From Longicatena caecimuris (GTDB lineage Bacteria > Bacillota_I > Bacilli_A > Erysipelotrichales > Erysipelotrichaceae): a DNA stretch of 64,000 nt. The notes under the pieces were generated by a model, which saw only the letters and a program-made list of their open reading frames with translations, was not told the DNA's origin and ran no database searches. The stretch is taken from contig NZ_SMBP01000001.1 in the NCBI RefSeq assembly GCF_004341945.1, positions 210,001 through 274,000 on the forward strand, in the 5' to 3' direction. Positions 52,892-60,235 of this stretch are shown in pieces (positions within the stretch are counted from its first letter, which is position 1; every line of letters begins with the position of its first letter). Made by a program: the position numbers and the translations under genes.

Positions 52892-53317
52892 TTAAACCGC
52901 TTTACGAACAAGCAGTTTAGCACCTTCGATTGCAATTACTTTCACTCTTGCAGCTTTTTCAATTGGTGTACCATCTACACTTATGGCATGCCATAAGGAG
53001 CCATTCACCTTTACTTCTCCCCATTCATCTGCCATGATCGGTTTTACCACAACACCAAATTCACCAATGCAGCGATCCGCATTTGTGGCAATTGTATTCC
53101 CACGTAAATAACGGGATGCAATTGGTCTTACCACAAGCATACTGACAATAGAAACAATAGCAAAGCCGGCTATTTGTACCCATATAGGAAGATTTAACAG
53201 ACTAAGCAAAACAGCAATGATACCGCCAACGGCGAACCAGATAGAAACCAAGGCTGTCGGTGTGATTAATTCTACTACCAGTGCCGCAATACTGATGCCA
53301 ATCCAGATTACTACCAT
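52892..53317 (-). CDS. NfeD-family membrane protein (short form)
   Basis: A 141-residue protein with about three membrane helices (first 70 residues) and a C-terminal OB-fold (about 85-140, GEFGVVVKPIMADEWGEVKVNGSLWHAISVDG). This is the short NfeD form that always accompanies QmcA-like SPFH proteins. ATG at 53317 follows GAGGGGTGA; six codons upstream a second ATG is inside the end of the preceding gene. The pair with the SPFH gene is conserved; the function is membrane quality control or domain organisation by analogy. Confidence 0.88.
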   Translation of the reverse strand: MVVIWIGISIAALVVELITPTALVSIWFAVGGIIAVLLSLLNLPIWVQIAGFAIVSIVSMLVVRPIASRYLRGNTIATNADRCIGEFGVVVKPIMADEWGEVKVNGSLWHAISVDGTPIEKAARVKVIAIEGAKLLVRKAV

Positions 53318-53324
53318 GTTTTCT

Positions 53325-53705
53325 TCACCCCTCATTCTTGTTGATCAGGTCTTTTAAATCTGCTATCAACATATTTTCTTTTTCATCAAAGCGAGCATTG
53401 ACTTTTAAACCATCCATCTTCTGATGCGTCAGTAATGCGATTTCCTCCATGATTGCCTTGTTTGTGATTCGGGCATAACCTTTACCCAGTGATATTTTAT
53501 GCAATTGATCCATTTCTACTAAATGCAAATCTATTTCGCGCTTACTTACCGGACGTATTCCCAATTGACTGTTTTCCGCATCAATACCAATCATGCACCA
53601 TCGCACATCTTCAAAGTAACTGGCTGCGCTACTATTCAGCGTGATATTACTGGGATATAACGTCAAAATCAGCGTATATACATTACCTTTGACCCATGTA
53701 AACAT
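53325..53705 (-). CDS. Unknown small soluble protein upstream of nfeD
   Basis: A 126-residue hydrophilic protein without signal or membrane helix. The segment ASYFEDVRWCMIGIDAENSQLGIRPVSKREID looks like a compact beta-rich fold, but I know no family name. Its stop TGA overlaps the extended reading frame of nfeD, and the nfeD ribosome site lies in its last codons, so it is co-transcribed with nfeD and the SPFH gene. It has a strong promoter upstream. Association with the membrane scaffold system is suggested by position alone. Confidence 0.7.
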   Translation of the reverse strand: MFTWVKGNVYTLILTLYPSNITLNSSAASYFEDVRWCMIGIDAENSQLGIRPVSKREIDLHLVEMDQLHKISLGKGYARITNKAIMEEIALLTHQKMDGLKVNARFDEKENMLIADLKDLINKNEG

Positions 53706-53729
53706 CCTGACACCACCTTTCTTATTTAT

Positions 53730-53758
53730 ATTATATTATTTTTCTTATTTTTTTGCAA
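53730..53758 (-). promoter_or_regulatory. Sigma-A promoter of the unknown-nfeD-SPFH operon
   Basis: TTGCAA (53758-53753), a 17-base spacer and a perfect TATAAT (53735-53730) on the minus strand. The surroundings are a T-rich stretch with several TTTCTTAT units (53719-53799). Confidence 0.75.
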
Positions 53759-53883
53759 CCACTATTCTTACTTTTCTTATTTTTCTTATAATACAAACAA
53801 TTTACTCACAGTGTTCTCAAAACTTCTCATCTCAGGTGATGTTCTAATGCAATCGTCTAATGCGATTCTATGCTAACCTTAGT

Positions 53884-53910
53884 AAAAAAGAAGCAGGCAC
53901 ATACTGCTTC
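53884..53910 (-). terminator. Intrinsic terminator of rnhB
   Basis: On the minus strand GAAGCAG (53910-53904) pairs with CTGCTTC (53896-53890) around TATGTGC, followed by T residues. Confidence 0.8.
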
Positions 53911-53918
53911 CTTATCTG

Positions 53919-54542
53919 CTAAAGATCAAATACCAATTGTTGCATAGCCGCAACCGGACCATAACTTTTTCGATAGATATCGTTAATCACTCCATAAGTA
54001 TGCATTGCCTCAAGATGCCCTTTCGTAGGATATCCTTTATGCTTTGCAAAACCATATTGTGGATACTGTTTATCATACGCGCACATAATACAATCCCTTG
54101 TGACTTTTGCCAAAATACTGGCAGCCGCAATACTAACACTTTTCTGATCTCCCTTTACTAAAGATATAACATCCAATGACGCATTGGGCAAGGGCATGGC
54201 ATCTGTCAAAACACCATCAGCATCATGAAAGCTGTTCGATAATTCCAGCATCGCCAACTGTGTTGCTCGATAAATATTTTGTTCATCGATTATTTGAGGA
54301 GAAACAATCTTAATATGATATTCACTAGCCAATTGAATGATTTCTTGAAACAAGGCCTTGCGTTTCTTCTCACTGAGTTTTTTTGAATCATAAATACTTT
54401 CATGCGAAAAACCAACAGGAAAGCTGACTGCTGCTACAACCAATGGTCCAGCAATAGGACCACGTCCAGCTTCATCAATACCAATGATTTTCTTTTTACC
54501 TTCTTTCCACCAAGCTATTTCATAAGCATTCTCACACTGCAT
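53919..54542 (-). CDS. rnhB: Ribonuclease HII
   Basis: Removes RNA from DNA:RNA hybrids and misincorporated ribonucleotides. The 207-residue protein shows IIGIDEAGRGPIAGP with D23 and E24, then D114 (LTDAM) and the SVSIAAASILAKVTRD block. ATG at 54542 has GGAGG upstream at good spacing and overlaps the rbgA end by 11 bases. It ends the rplS-linked block lepB-lepB-rbgA-rnhB, as in Bacillus (rplS, ylqF, rnhB). Confidence 0.95.
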   Translation of the reverse strand: MQCENAYEIAWWKEGKKKIIGIDEAGRGPIAGPLVVAAVSFPVGFSHESIYDSKKLSEKKRKALFQEIIQLASEYHIKIVSPQIIDEQNIYRATQLAMLELSNSFHDADGVLTDAMPLPNASLDVISLVKGDQKSVSIAAASILAKVTRDCIMCAYDKQYPQYGFAKHKGYPTKGHLEAMHTYGVINDIYRKSYGPVAAMQQLVFDL

Positions 54543-55392
54543 CTGGAACCTCCCAGCTAATTGGACCAAGCTTATCATCACGCAATTCACGCAAAAACGT
54601 TTCAATGGTGCGCTTTTCATCGATTTCATGATTACGCATGTAGCCACGCTTTTGCGCAATTCGATTTAACATTTCATAAGGGTCTGAGCACAATGCGATA
54701 TCATAACGTTTCGTTAATGCTTGCGCATGATGCTGCAACAGATAGCGCATAGCCCAAGCTGCAATTTCCTCTAAAGGCAATATTTCATCTCGGATAGCAC
54801 CGGTGATGGCCAACAAGATACCAACACGTTCATCTTCAAACTTCGGCCATAAAACACCTGGTGTATCTAATAATTCCAAATCTTTATTGATTTTTGACCA
54901 TTGCAGCGATTTCGTAACACCCGGGCGATCTCCGGTAACAGCAATTTTTTTCTTTGAAATCTTATTGATAAATGTAGATTTTCCTACATTGGGAACACCA
55001 ACCACCATAGCACGCATCGCACGCGGTTTCATGCCTCTTCGTATCATACGCTCAATTTTCGCCTGCATCAGTGTCTGTACAGCTTTTACGATCTTTGGCG
55101 TAATATTTTCAGTTATGATATCCAAAGCTAAGACCATTGTGGACGCATTGCTCAAAGTCTGAATCCAGGCCTTTGTAATAGCCGCATCAGCCTTATCTTT
55201 TTTAGAAAGAATGATGAGTCTTGGCTTTTGCTGAATCAATTCTTCAATCATCGGATTCTTGGAAGCATTAGGAATACGGGCATCTCTTAATTCAATAACC
55301 AAATCCACCATCTTCATCTTATCTTGCATTTCACGTTTTGCTTTGGTCATATGACCCGGAAACCATTGTATTCTTATCTTATCATTTTCCAT
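54532..55392 (-). CDS. rbgA: Ribosome biogenesis GTPase A
   Basis: GTPase required for late assembly of the 50S subunit. It is circularly permuted: the G4 motif SKKD is at residues 63-66, before G1 (GVPNVGKST, 132-140) and G3 (DTPG, 176-179). The N-terminal IQWFPGHMTKAKR motif is typical. 286 residues. It overlaps the following rnhB by 11 bases and the preceding signal peptidase gene by 11 bases. Confidence 0.96.
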   Translation of the reverse strand: MENDKIRIQWFPGHMTKAKREMQDKMKMVDLVIELRDARIPNASKNPMIEELIQQKPRLIILSKKDKADAAITKAWIQTLSNASTMVLALDIITENITPKIVKAVQTLMQAKIERMIRRGMKPRAMRAMVVGVPNVGKSTFINKISKKKIAVTGDRPGVTKSLQWSKINKDLELLDTPGVLWPKFEDERVGILLAITGAIRDEILPLEEIAAWAMRYLLQHHAQALTKRYDIALCSDPYEMLNRIAQKRGYMRNHEIDEKRTIETFLRELRDDKLGPISWEVPDAV

Positions 55393-55960
55393 AATTTACA
55401 TACCTCGCTTGTTCAAAAGGATAATAGACAAACATGCCTTTCGCAAGTATTTGACTTCGCTTAAAAGGCCCCACACTCTCTGAGCGTGAATCCAAAGAAT
55501 TAACGCGGTTATCACCAACCAACAAATATTCATCTGCTTTTAATGTATGCTTAGGATAATCTGCTGTAAACATACCTTTTTCTTTCTCAATACGTTTTCT
55601 ATACGTGTTGTCTAAAAAGGGTTCTTTAACCTCTAAATCATTGATAAACAGTTTGTTATCTTTATATTCTACGGTTTCATTGGGCAAACCGATAACACGT
55701 TTCACCCATAAATCATCATCAGATGCATGTTTTACTACAACGATATCAAAACGTTTGATATCGCTTAAATAAGATGCTGCAACATTGATAAAAACCTGTT
55801 CCCCATCCTTTAAGGTCGGATACATAGATTCCCCCACGATTGTCTTACCTCGCAACACAAAGGTAAACATCAATAAGACGATCAGCATACAGACGGCAAA
55901 CATTCTCACAGTATCTATAACTTGATAAAATCTATCCCATTTTGTTTTTTTCTTTTGCAT
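55382..55960 (-). CDS. lepB: Signal peptidase I (second of two)
   Basis: Membrane serine protease that removes signal peptides from exported proteins. The 192-residue protein has one N-terminal membrane helix (about 19-38), the nucleophile S45 in VGESMYPT and the general base K87 in WVKRVIGLPNE, followed by VGDNRVNSLDSR. It lies eight bases after another signal peptidase gene, so the two are tandem duplicates. It overlaps rbgA by 11 bases. Confidence 0.95.
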   Translation of the reverse strand: MQKKKTKWDRFYQVIDTVRMFAVCMLIVLLMFTFVLRGKTIVGESMYPTLKDGEQVFINVAASYLSDIKRFDIVVVKHASDDDLWVKRVIGLPNETVEYKDNKLFINDLEVKEPFLDNTYRKRIEKEKGMFTADYPKHTLKADEYLLVGDNRVNSLDSRSESVGPFKRSQILAKGMFVYYPFEQARYVNYGK

Positions 55961-55968
55961 GAACTCAC

Positions 55969-56568
55969 CTACTTTGGTATATGTATCTTATGAAAAGGGA
56001 AAATGACCAACGCATCCTTTCCTTTGATCTGGCTGCGTTTAAAAGGTCCAAAGTCACGCGAATCACGTGAATTGATCCGATTGTCTCCCATTAGCCAATA
56101 CTCATCTTCCTGTAAACACACTTCGGTAAAATCTTCCGTAAATGCATCGACAGTATCACGTATGCCATTTGCCCATTCATTATCTAAATACGGCTCATCT
56201 AATGCCTTATCATTCACATATACTTTATCATCTTTACAAGATATGCGATCCCCCGGTAAACCAATTACGCGTTTAATGATCATGCGATGCATCTGCTTAT
56301 TCTCATAAGCTATAACGATATCCCCACGCTCTATTTCTTGAAATTTTGCACTGAACGCATTGCTTAGCGCAAAGTCGCCTTCTTCAATCGTAGGAAACAT
56401 GCTTTGTCCACTGACGTGAATTGGTCTTACAGCAAAATTAATGGTTAGGTATACAAGCACGAAGCATGCCAAAAAAATCTTCAATAACGATAGAAGATTA
56501 CTGCCGATAACTCTTCCCAGAGTCTCGTCACGTTCTTGTCTGTGTTTGCTGTTCACAGATTTGTGCAT
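55969..56568 (-). CDS. lepB: Signal peptidase I (first of two)
   Basis: Paralogue of the adjacent signal peptidase, 199 residues. A membrane helix (about 27-46) precedes S56 in VSGQSMFPT and K99 in IIKRVIGLPGDR; MGDNRINSRDSRDFGP closes the active-site region. The two copies share the catalytic boxes but differ in the beta-insert, so they may divide substrates. It lies between the rplS terminator and the second copy. Placement between rplS and rbgA is as in Bacillus-type genomes. Confidence 0.95.
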   Translation of the reverse strand: MHKSVNSKHRQERDETLGRVIGSNLLSLLKIFLACFVLVYLTINFAVRPIHVSGQSMFPTIEEGDFALSNAFSAKFQEIERGDIVIAYENKQMHRMIIKRVIGLPGDRISCKDDKVYVNDKALDEPYLDNEWANGIRDTVDAFTEDFTEVCLQEDEYWLMGDNRINSRDSRDFGPFKRSQIKGKDALVIFPFHKIHIPK

Positions 56569-56590
56569 TGCGACTCCTCCACAATCTATA

Positions 56591-56620
56591 AAAGAAAAAG
56601 CCGGAACATATCCCGACTTT
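56591..56620 (-). terminator. Intrinsic terminator of rplS
   Basis: Minus-strand stem AAAGTCGG/CCGGCTTT with one T-G pair, an 8-base loop and a T-rich tail, nine bases after the rplS stop. Confidence 0.75.
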
Positions 56621-56628
56621 TCTCATTC

Positions 56629-56976
56629 TTAACGAATTTCTTTAATACGAGCAGCTTTACCTGAACGTCCGCGAAGATAATATAATTTATTTCTTCTAAC
56701 CTTACCGTGACGGACAACTTCAATCTTCTCAACAATTGGAGAGTGGATTGGGAAAGTTCTTTCTACCCCAATCTGGTTAGAAATCTTACGAACTGTAAAT
56801 GTTTCAGCGATTCCTCCACCCTGACGTGCGATTACCAGACCTTCAAAAACCTGGATACGTGATTTGTCGCCTTCTTTAATCTTAACGTGTACACGAACGG
56901 TACTACCAGATTTAAAGAAAGGGATGTCTTTCTTCAATTGAGATTTTGTTACTTCATTAACTAACTGTAAATTCAT
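56629..56976 (-). CDS. rplS: 50S ribosomal protein L19
   Basis: Large-subunit protein at the subunit interface. The 115-residue sequence matches the family ([72 protein letters not shown]). It has its own strong promoter and a leader of about 85 bases that carries L19-leader-like sequence. The trmD gene upstream ends 260 bases away. Confidence 0.98.
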   Translation of the reverse strand: MNLQLVNEVTKSQLKKDIPFFKSGSTVRVHVKIKEGDKSRIQVFEGLVIARQGGGIAETFTVRKISNQIGVERTFPIHSPIVEKIEVVRHGKVRRNKLYYLRGRSGKAARIKEIR

Positions 56977-57062
56977 ACTCTCGGCGCTCCTTTTCTACAA
57001 TATATTTACGTTGGGCTCATAAACAATTAAGACGTCCAGCGGAACCTCGTTTGCCAATAGGC
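56977..57062 (-). ncRNA. L19 leader region of rplS
   Basis: The transcript from the promoter at 57069-57098 has about 85 bases before rplS. The middle, GAGGTTCCGCTGGACGT at about 57044-57028, resembles the conserved part of the L19 leader described in Firmicutes, thought to mediate autogenous control. I recognise it by sequence impression, not by a fold calculation. Confidence 0.5.
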
Positions 57063-57068
57063 TTATTG

Positions 57069-57098
57069 ATTATAGCACACTTTCGTTTCTCTTGTAAA
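57069..57098 (-). promoter_or_regulatory. Sigma-A promoter of rplS
   Basis: TTTACA (57098-57093), an 18-base spacer ending in TGC and a perfect TATAAT (57074-57069). A perfect palindrome TGTAAAATTTTACA (57107-57120) lies just upstream of the -35 box and could be an operator or an A/T-rich UP element. Confidence 0.8.
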
Positions 57099-57236
57099 TA
57101 GGAATTTGTAAAATTTTACAGTCATTCATGAAGACACTGCTCTTTGGAAAGTTCGGGTTCTTTCCCTTATAATCATACCATTTTTCATGCCCATCTGAAA
57201 AGAAATTACATAAATTTCGCAAATTCTTTATATTTC

Positions 57237-57992
57237 TTAAGATTTATCATTTTTTGTATGCAAATCTTCCTTTGCTTCTTTTCGCACTTCTTCCATCAAT
57301 TCTTGTTCTTCTTTAGTAAAAACACGTGTAGCCAGCAAATCCGGACGGCGCTCCAGCGTTTTCTTTAAAGACTGTTTTAGCCGCCAGCGTCGGATATTCG
57401 CATGATGACCACTCAGCAATACCTCTGGCACCCGCTGCCCTTCAAATTCAATCGGACGCGTATATTGTGGATATTCTAAAAGACCATTTTCAAAAGAATC
57501 ATCCGCATGACTATCTTCTAAAATCACACCATCCAGCAAGCGAATGATGGCATCGCTCATCACCATTGCTGCAGGTTCACCACCTGTTAAGACAAAATCC
57601 CCTAAAGAAAGTTCTAAATCGACATACGAGCGAATGCGTTCATCAAAACCCTCATAATGTCCACAAAGAAAAATCAAATGATCATATGTTTTCACAAAAT
57701 GATGTGCTGTTGCTTGCGTAAAAGTCTCTCCTTGCGGTGATAACATCACCACATAGGAAGATGGCGTACGAATATCCTTCAGGCAATCAACAATCGGCTG
57801 ACAAGATAAAACCATTCCCTGTCCACCACCACATGGGGTATCATCAACATGGTTATGCTTATCTTTCGTATAAGCGCGAAAATCAATCGTTTCAAAGGTA
57901 ACCAATTCACGTTCAATTGCCCGTTTAATGATAGAGGTCGTAACAAAACTGTCAAAAAATTCAGGAAACAATGTCATGACTGTAATCTTCAT
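57237..57992 (-). CDS. trmD: tRNA (guanine-N1-)-methyltransferase
   Basis: Makes m1G37 in tRNAs, which prevents frameshifting. The SPOUT-knot protein of 251 residues starts MKITVMTLFPEFFD, has the SAM-knot block ELSLGDFVLTGGEPAAM and the catalytic YTRPIEFEGQRVPEVLLSGHH. It overlaps rimM by four bases (ATGA). No clear terminator follows. Confidence 0.97.
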   Translation of the reverse strand: MKITVMTLFPEFFDSFVTTSIIKRAIERELVTFETIDFRAYTKDKHNHVDDTPCGGGQGMVLSCQPIVDCLKDIRTPSSYVVMLSPQGETFTQATAHHFVKTYDHLIFLCGHYEGFDERIRSYVDLELSLGDFVLTGGEPAAMVMSDAIIRLLDGVILEDSHADDSFENGLLEYPQYTRPIEFEGQRVPEVLLSGHHANIRRWRLKQSLKKTLERRPDLLATRVFTKEEQELMEEVRKEAKEDLHTKNDKS

Positions 57993-58492
57993 AATAACCC
58001 ATCCATCAGCTTAATCACAATGCATTTCTCTTCACGCTTAAATTCCTGCACAAATGCTTTTACATATGGAACTAAAAATTCGCGTTCTTCATTGCGAACA
58101 CGCAAGATGGCATTGGCACTAGTTTCTAACACCTCGATTACATCTCCTAAATATCTTCCCTCTTCATCCAATACTTGACAATCTTGTAATTCAAAGAAAT
58201 ACGCCTCATCTTCTTCTAATGCATGCAGTTGTTCCTCGCTGATAGAAAGAAGACTGCCTTTCCATGTCTCAACCTGATTGATATCATCATATCCTGCAAA
58301 CTTCACAATCAACAACTGTTTCGCCCATTTTGCATACTCCACGCAGACATCAAGAAGCTGTTGCTGATATTGAATATGAATATGTTTTCCTTTCGCAAAA
58401 CGGATATCGACAAAATCCGTTGTAGGTTTCACTTTAACTTCGCCACGTAAACCATGTGTATTTACCAGTATTCCTATGTTGATTTCGTTCAT
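57989..58492 (-). CDS. rimM: 16S rRNA processing protein RimM
   Basis: Helps assemble the 30S head by binding S19. The N-terminal beta-barrel has the hallmark VNTHGLRGEVKV, and the C-terminal PRC barrel carries DCQVLDEEGRYLGDVIEVLE. 167 residues. AGGAGG precedes the start. A terminator-like hairpin separates it from khpA. Confidence 0.95.
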   Translation of the reverse strand: MNEINIGILVNTHGLRGEVKVKPTTDFVDIRFAKGKHIHIQYQQQLLDVCVEYAKWAKQLLIVKFAGYDDINQVETWKGSLLSISEEQLHALEEDEAYFFELQDCQVLDEEGRYLGDVIEVLETSANAILRVRNEEREFLVPYVKAFVQEFKREEKCIVIKLMDGLL

Positions 58493-58503
58493 ATGATCCT
58501 CCT

Positions 58504-58529
58504 GAAAAAAGGATGCTTTCCTGCATCCT
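58504..58529 (-). terminator. Internal terminator between khpA and rimM
   Basis: On the minus strand AGGATGC (58529-58523) pairs perfectly with GCATCCT (58516-58510) around AGGAAA, then six T. The stem includes part of the khpA stop codon and ends just before the rimM ribosome site. It probably lowers rimM-trmD expression relative to rpsP. Confidence 0.75.
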
Positions 58530-58776
58530 AATAAGATTCGAATTTAATTGTAACTCGTTTATCTTCTTTTCTTGATGCCACAGACATCATCTGACGAATT
58601 GAAGATGCCATGCTACCGCGTCTTCCGATCAATCTGGCTACATCTTCACTGTTTGCATATACATACAATAAGATTTCATTTTCATCCAATGTATCCATTT
58701 TCTTCACAGAAACACTCGCTTTATCTTCAACCATCGGTGTTACAAGATCCAATAACACTTTTTCGTAATCAATCAT
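58528..58776 (-). CDS. khpA: KH-domain RNA-binding protein
   Basis: Small RNA-binding protein (82 residues) of the KhpA/YlqC family. The KH GxxG loop is GRRG at residues 51-54 in ARLIGRRGSMASSIRQ. In pneumococci KhpA pairs with KhpB in cell elongation and division. It starts two bases after the rpsP stop. The order rpsP-khpA-rimM-trmD is conserved in Firmicutes. Confidence 0.94.
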   Translation of the reverse strand: MIDYEKVLLDLVTPMVEDKASVSVKKMDTLDENEILLYVYANSEDVARLIGRRGSMASSIRQMMSVASRKEDKRVTIKFESY

Positions 58777-58778
58777 AC

Positions 58779-59048
58779 TTACTTAGCGTTTTTTTCTTCG
58801 TGCAGACGTTTCATGATGCCCTGTTTAGACAGAATGTTACGTACTGTATCAGAAGGCTGTGCTCCATCTTTCAGCCATTTTACAGCTAATTCTTCATTTA
58901 CTGTGATAGATGCTGGATTGGTTGTTGGATTGTAAGTACCGATTGTTTCAATGATACGTCCATCTCTAGGTGAACGAGAGTCAGCAGCTACTATTCTGTA
59001 GAAAGGTTTTCTTTTAGAACCCATTCTTTTTAATCTTAATTTTACCAT
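58779..59048 (-). CDS. rpsP: 30S ribosomal protein S16
   Basis: Small-subunit protein of 89 residues: [30 protein letters not shown] followed by IETIGTYNP, typical of S16. AGGAGG precedes the start. It is the first gene of the rpsP-khpA-rimM-trmD operon with its own strong promoter. In Bacillus ffh lies directly upstream; here a dehydrogenase gene is inserted between. Confidence 0.97.
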   Translation of the reverse strand: MVKLRLKRMGSKRKPFYRIVAADSRSPRDGRIIETIGTYNPTTNPASITVNEELAVKWLKDGAQPSDTVRNILSKQGIMKRLHEEKNAK

Positions 59049-59082
59049 GTATTTTTCCTCCTATATTGCGTTATGCTTGTTT

Positions 59083-59110
59083 ATTATACCATATTTTTAT
59101 AAGGTGTCAA
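59083..59110 (-). promoter_or_regulatory. Sigma-A promoter of the rpsP operon
   Basis: A perfect TTGACA (59110-59105), a 16-base spacer ending in TGG and a perfect TATAAT (59088-59083) on the minus strand. Confidence 0.85.
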
Positions 59111-59207
59111 GTATTTTTCCTTTACACCTTTTATTTTTTATACATGTTTCATTCGTTCAACAATAAAATATTGCTTTTAGCCAAAAAGCTATCTCTCGGA
59201 TTGGCAT

Positions 59208-60188
59208 TTATAAGATTCGCATAGCATCTTCTTCCCCTTCCATAAACGCAAGACAGCTTTCCATTGAGTGATAGACCATATCGCGATTAGAATCATCTGT
59301 CAGAAATGCCATATGTGGAGATAAGATTACATTAGGATAACTATTTAAAAGCAACATTTCTCGTGAAGGCAACACTCTTCCCTTTTGTTTTTGATAATAA
59401 ATACCTGTTTCCCCTTCTACCACATCGAAAGCAGCTCCTTGAATCTTACCCTTTTCAATGCCTTTTATCAGAGCTTCATTATCAATCAAAGCGCCTCGCG
59501 CCGTATTAATCAAAATCACACCATCTTTCATCATAGCGATACGTTCTTGATTAATGATATGATAAGTTTCCTCATGCAATGGCAGATGCAGTGTGATGAT
59601 GTCACTTTTTTTCAACAAAGTTGCTAAATCGCAAAACTGCGCATACGGAAGTAGTTCTGGTTTTATATGTCGATTATAAGCCAAAATATCACATTCAAAA
59701 CCTGCCAAATGACGTATCAGCGTCGTGCCAATATTGCCGCAACCGATGACCCCTACTATCTTCCCCTTTAAATTTCTGCCTTGTACAGATTCAAAGGAAT
59801 AATCTTGCAATTCCGTGCTCTTCATAATAAGTTTCATTTTTCTAAGCGTCATCAGAATCAGCATAATTGTATAATCGGCAACACTTTCCGGGGCATAATT
59901 GGCATTTCCTATTCCCATACCTACTTTTTTAGCAGCTGCCAAATCAATATGATCATAACCTATCGTACGTGTTGAAATGAAACGCACACCCTTACGATGA
60001 AAGGATTCAATAAGGGCCGCATCACAAGGTGTCGATAAGATGCTGATACATGGATAACCACATGCCAAATGAGCATTTTCTAAGGTTGGACGTTTACTGC
60101 ATGTAGCATACGCAATTCCATATTGTTTTGCACATTCTTCAAAATATACACGTTCTTCTTCTCGAAAACCATAAACAAACACTTTCAT
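59208..60188 (-). CDS. D-2-hydroxyacid dehydrogenase (D-lactate dehydrogenase type)
   Basis: NAD-dependent reductase of 326 residues, probably making D-lactate from pyruvate in fermentation. The NAD motif GCGNIG is at residues 149-154; the catalytic set is R231 (TARGAL), E260 and H292 (SPHMAF). It resembles the D-LDH/VanH branch. GGAGGATG precedes the start. It lies between ffh and rpsP, where it has no functional link to either; the gene was probably inserted there in this lineage. D-LDH and hydroxyisocaproate dehydrogenase cannot be told apart here. Confidence 0.88.
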   Translation of the reverse strand: MKVFVYGFREEERVYFEECAKQYGIAYATCSKRPTLENAHLACGYPCISILSTPCDAALIESFHRKGVRFISTRTIGYDHIDLAAAKKVGMGIGNANYAPESVADYTIMLILMTLRKMKLIMKSTELQDYSFESVQGRNLKGKIVGVIGCGNIGTTLIRHLAGFECDILAYNRHIKPELLPYAQFCDLATLLKKSDIITLHLPLHEETYHIINQERIAMMKDGVILINTARGALIDNEALIKGIEKGKIQGAAFDVVEGETGIYYQKQKGRVLPSREMLLLNSYPNVILSPHMAFLTDDSNRDMVYHSMESCLAFMEGEEDAMRIL

Positions 60189-60204
60189 GAGACATCCTCC
60201 TTAT

Positions 60205-60231
60205 AAGAAAGACAAGGTTCTTTACCTTGCC
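60205..60231 (-). terminator. Terminator of ffh
   Basis: On the minus strand GGCAAGG pairs with CCTTGTC (one G-U) around TAAAGAA, followed by TTTCTTAT. It lies between the ffh stop and the dehydrogenase start; the T tail is interrupted. Confidence 0.6.
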
Positions 60232-60235
60232 TTAT

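Noticed and set aside
53719-53799. T-rich TTTCTTAT units as a tandem repeat or CRISPR-like array
   Set aside because: The units vary in sequence and spacing, there are no unique spacers, and the stretch reads better as A/T-rich promoter-flanking DNA.
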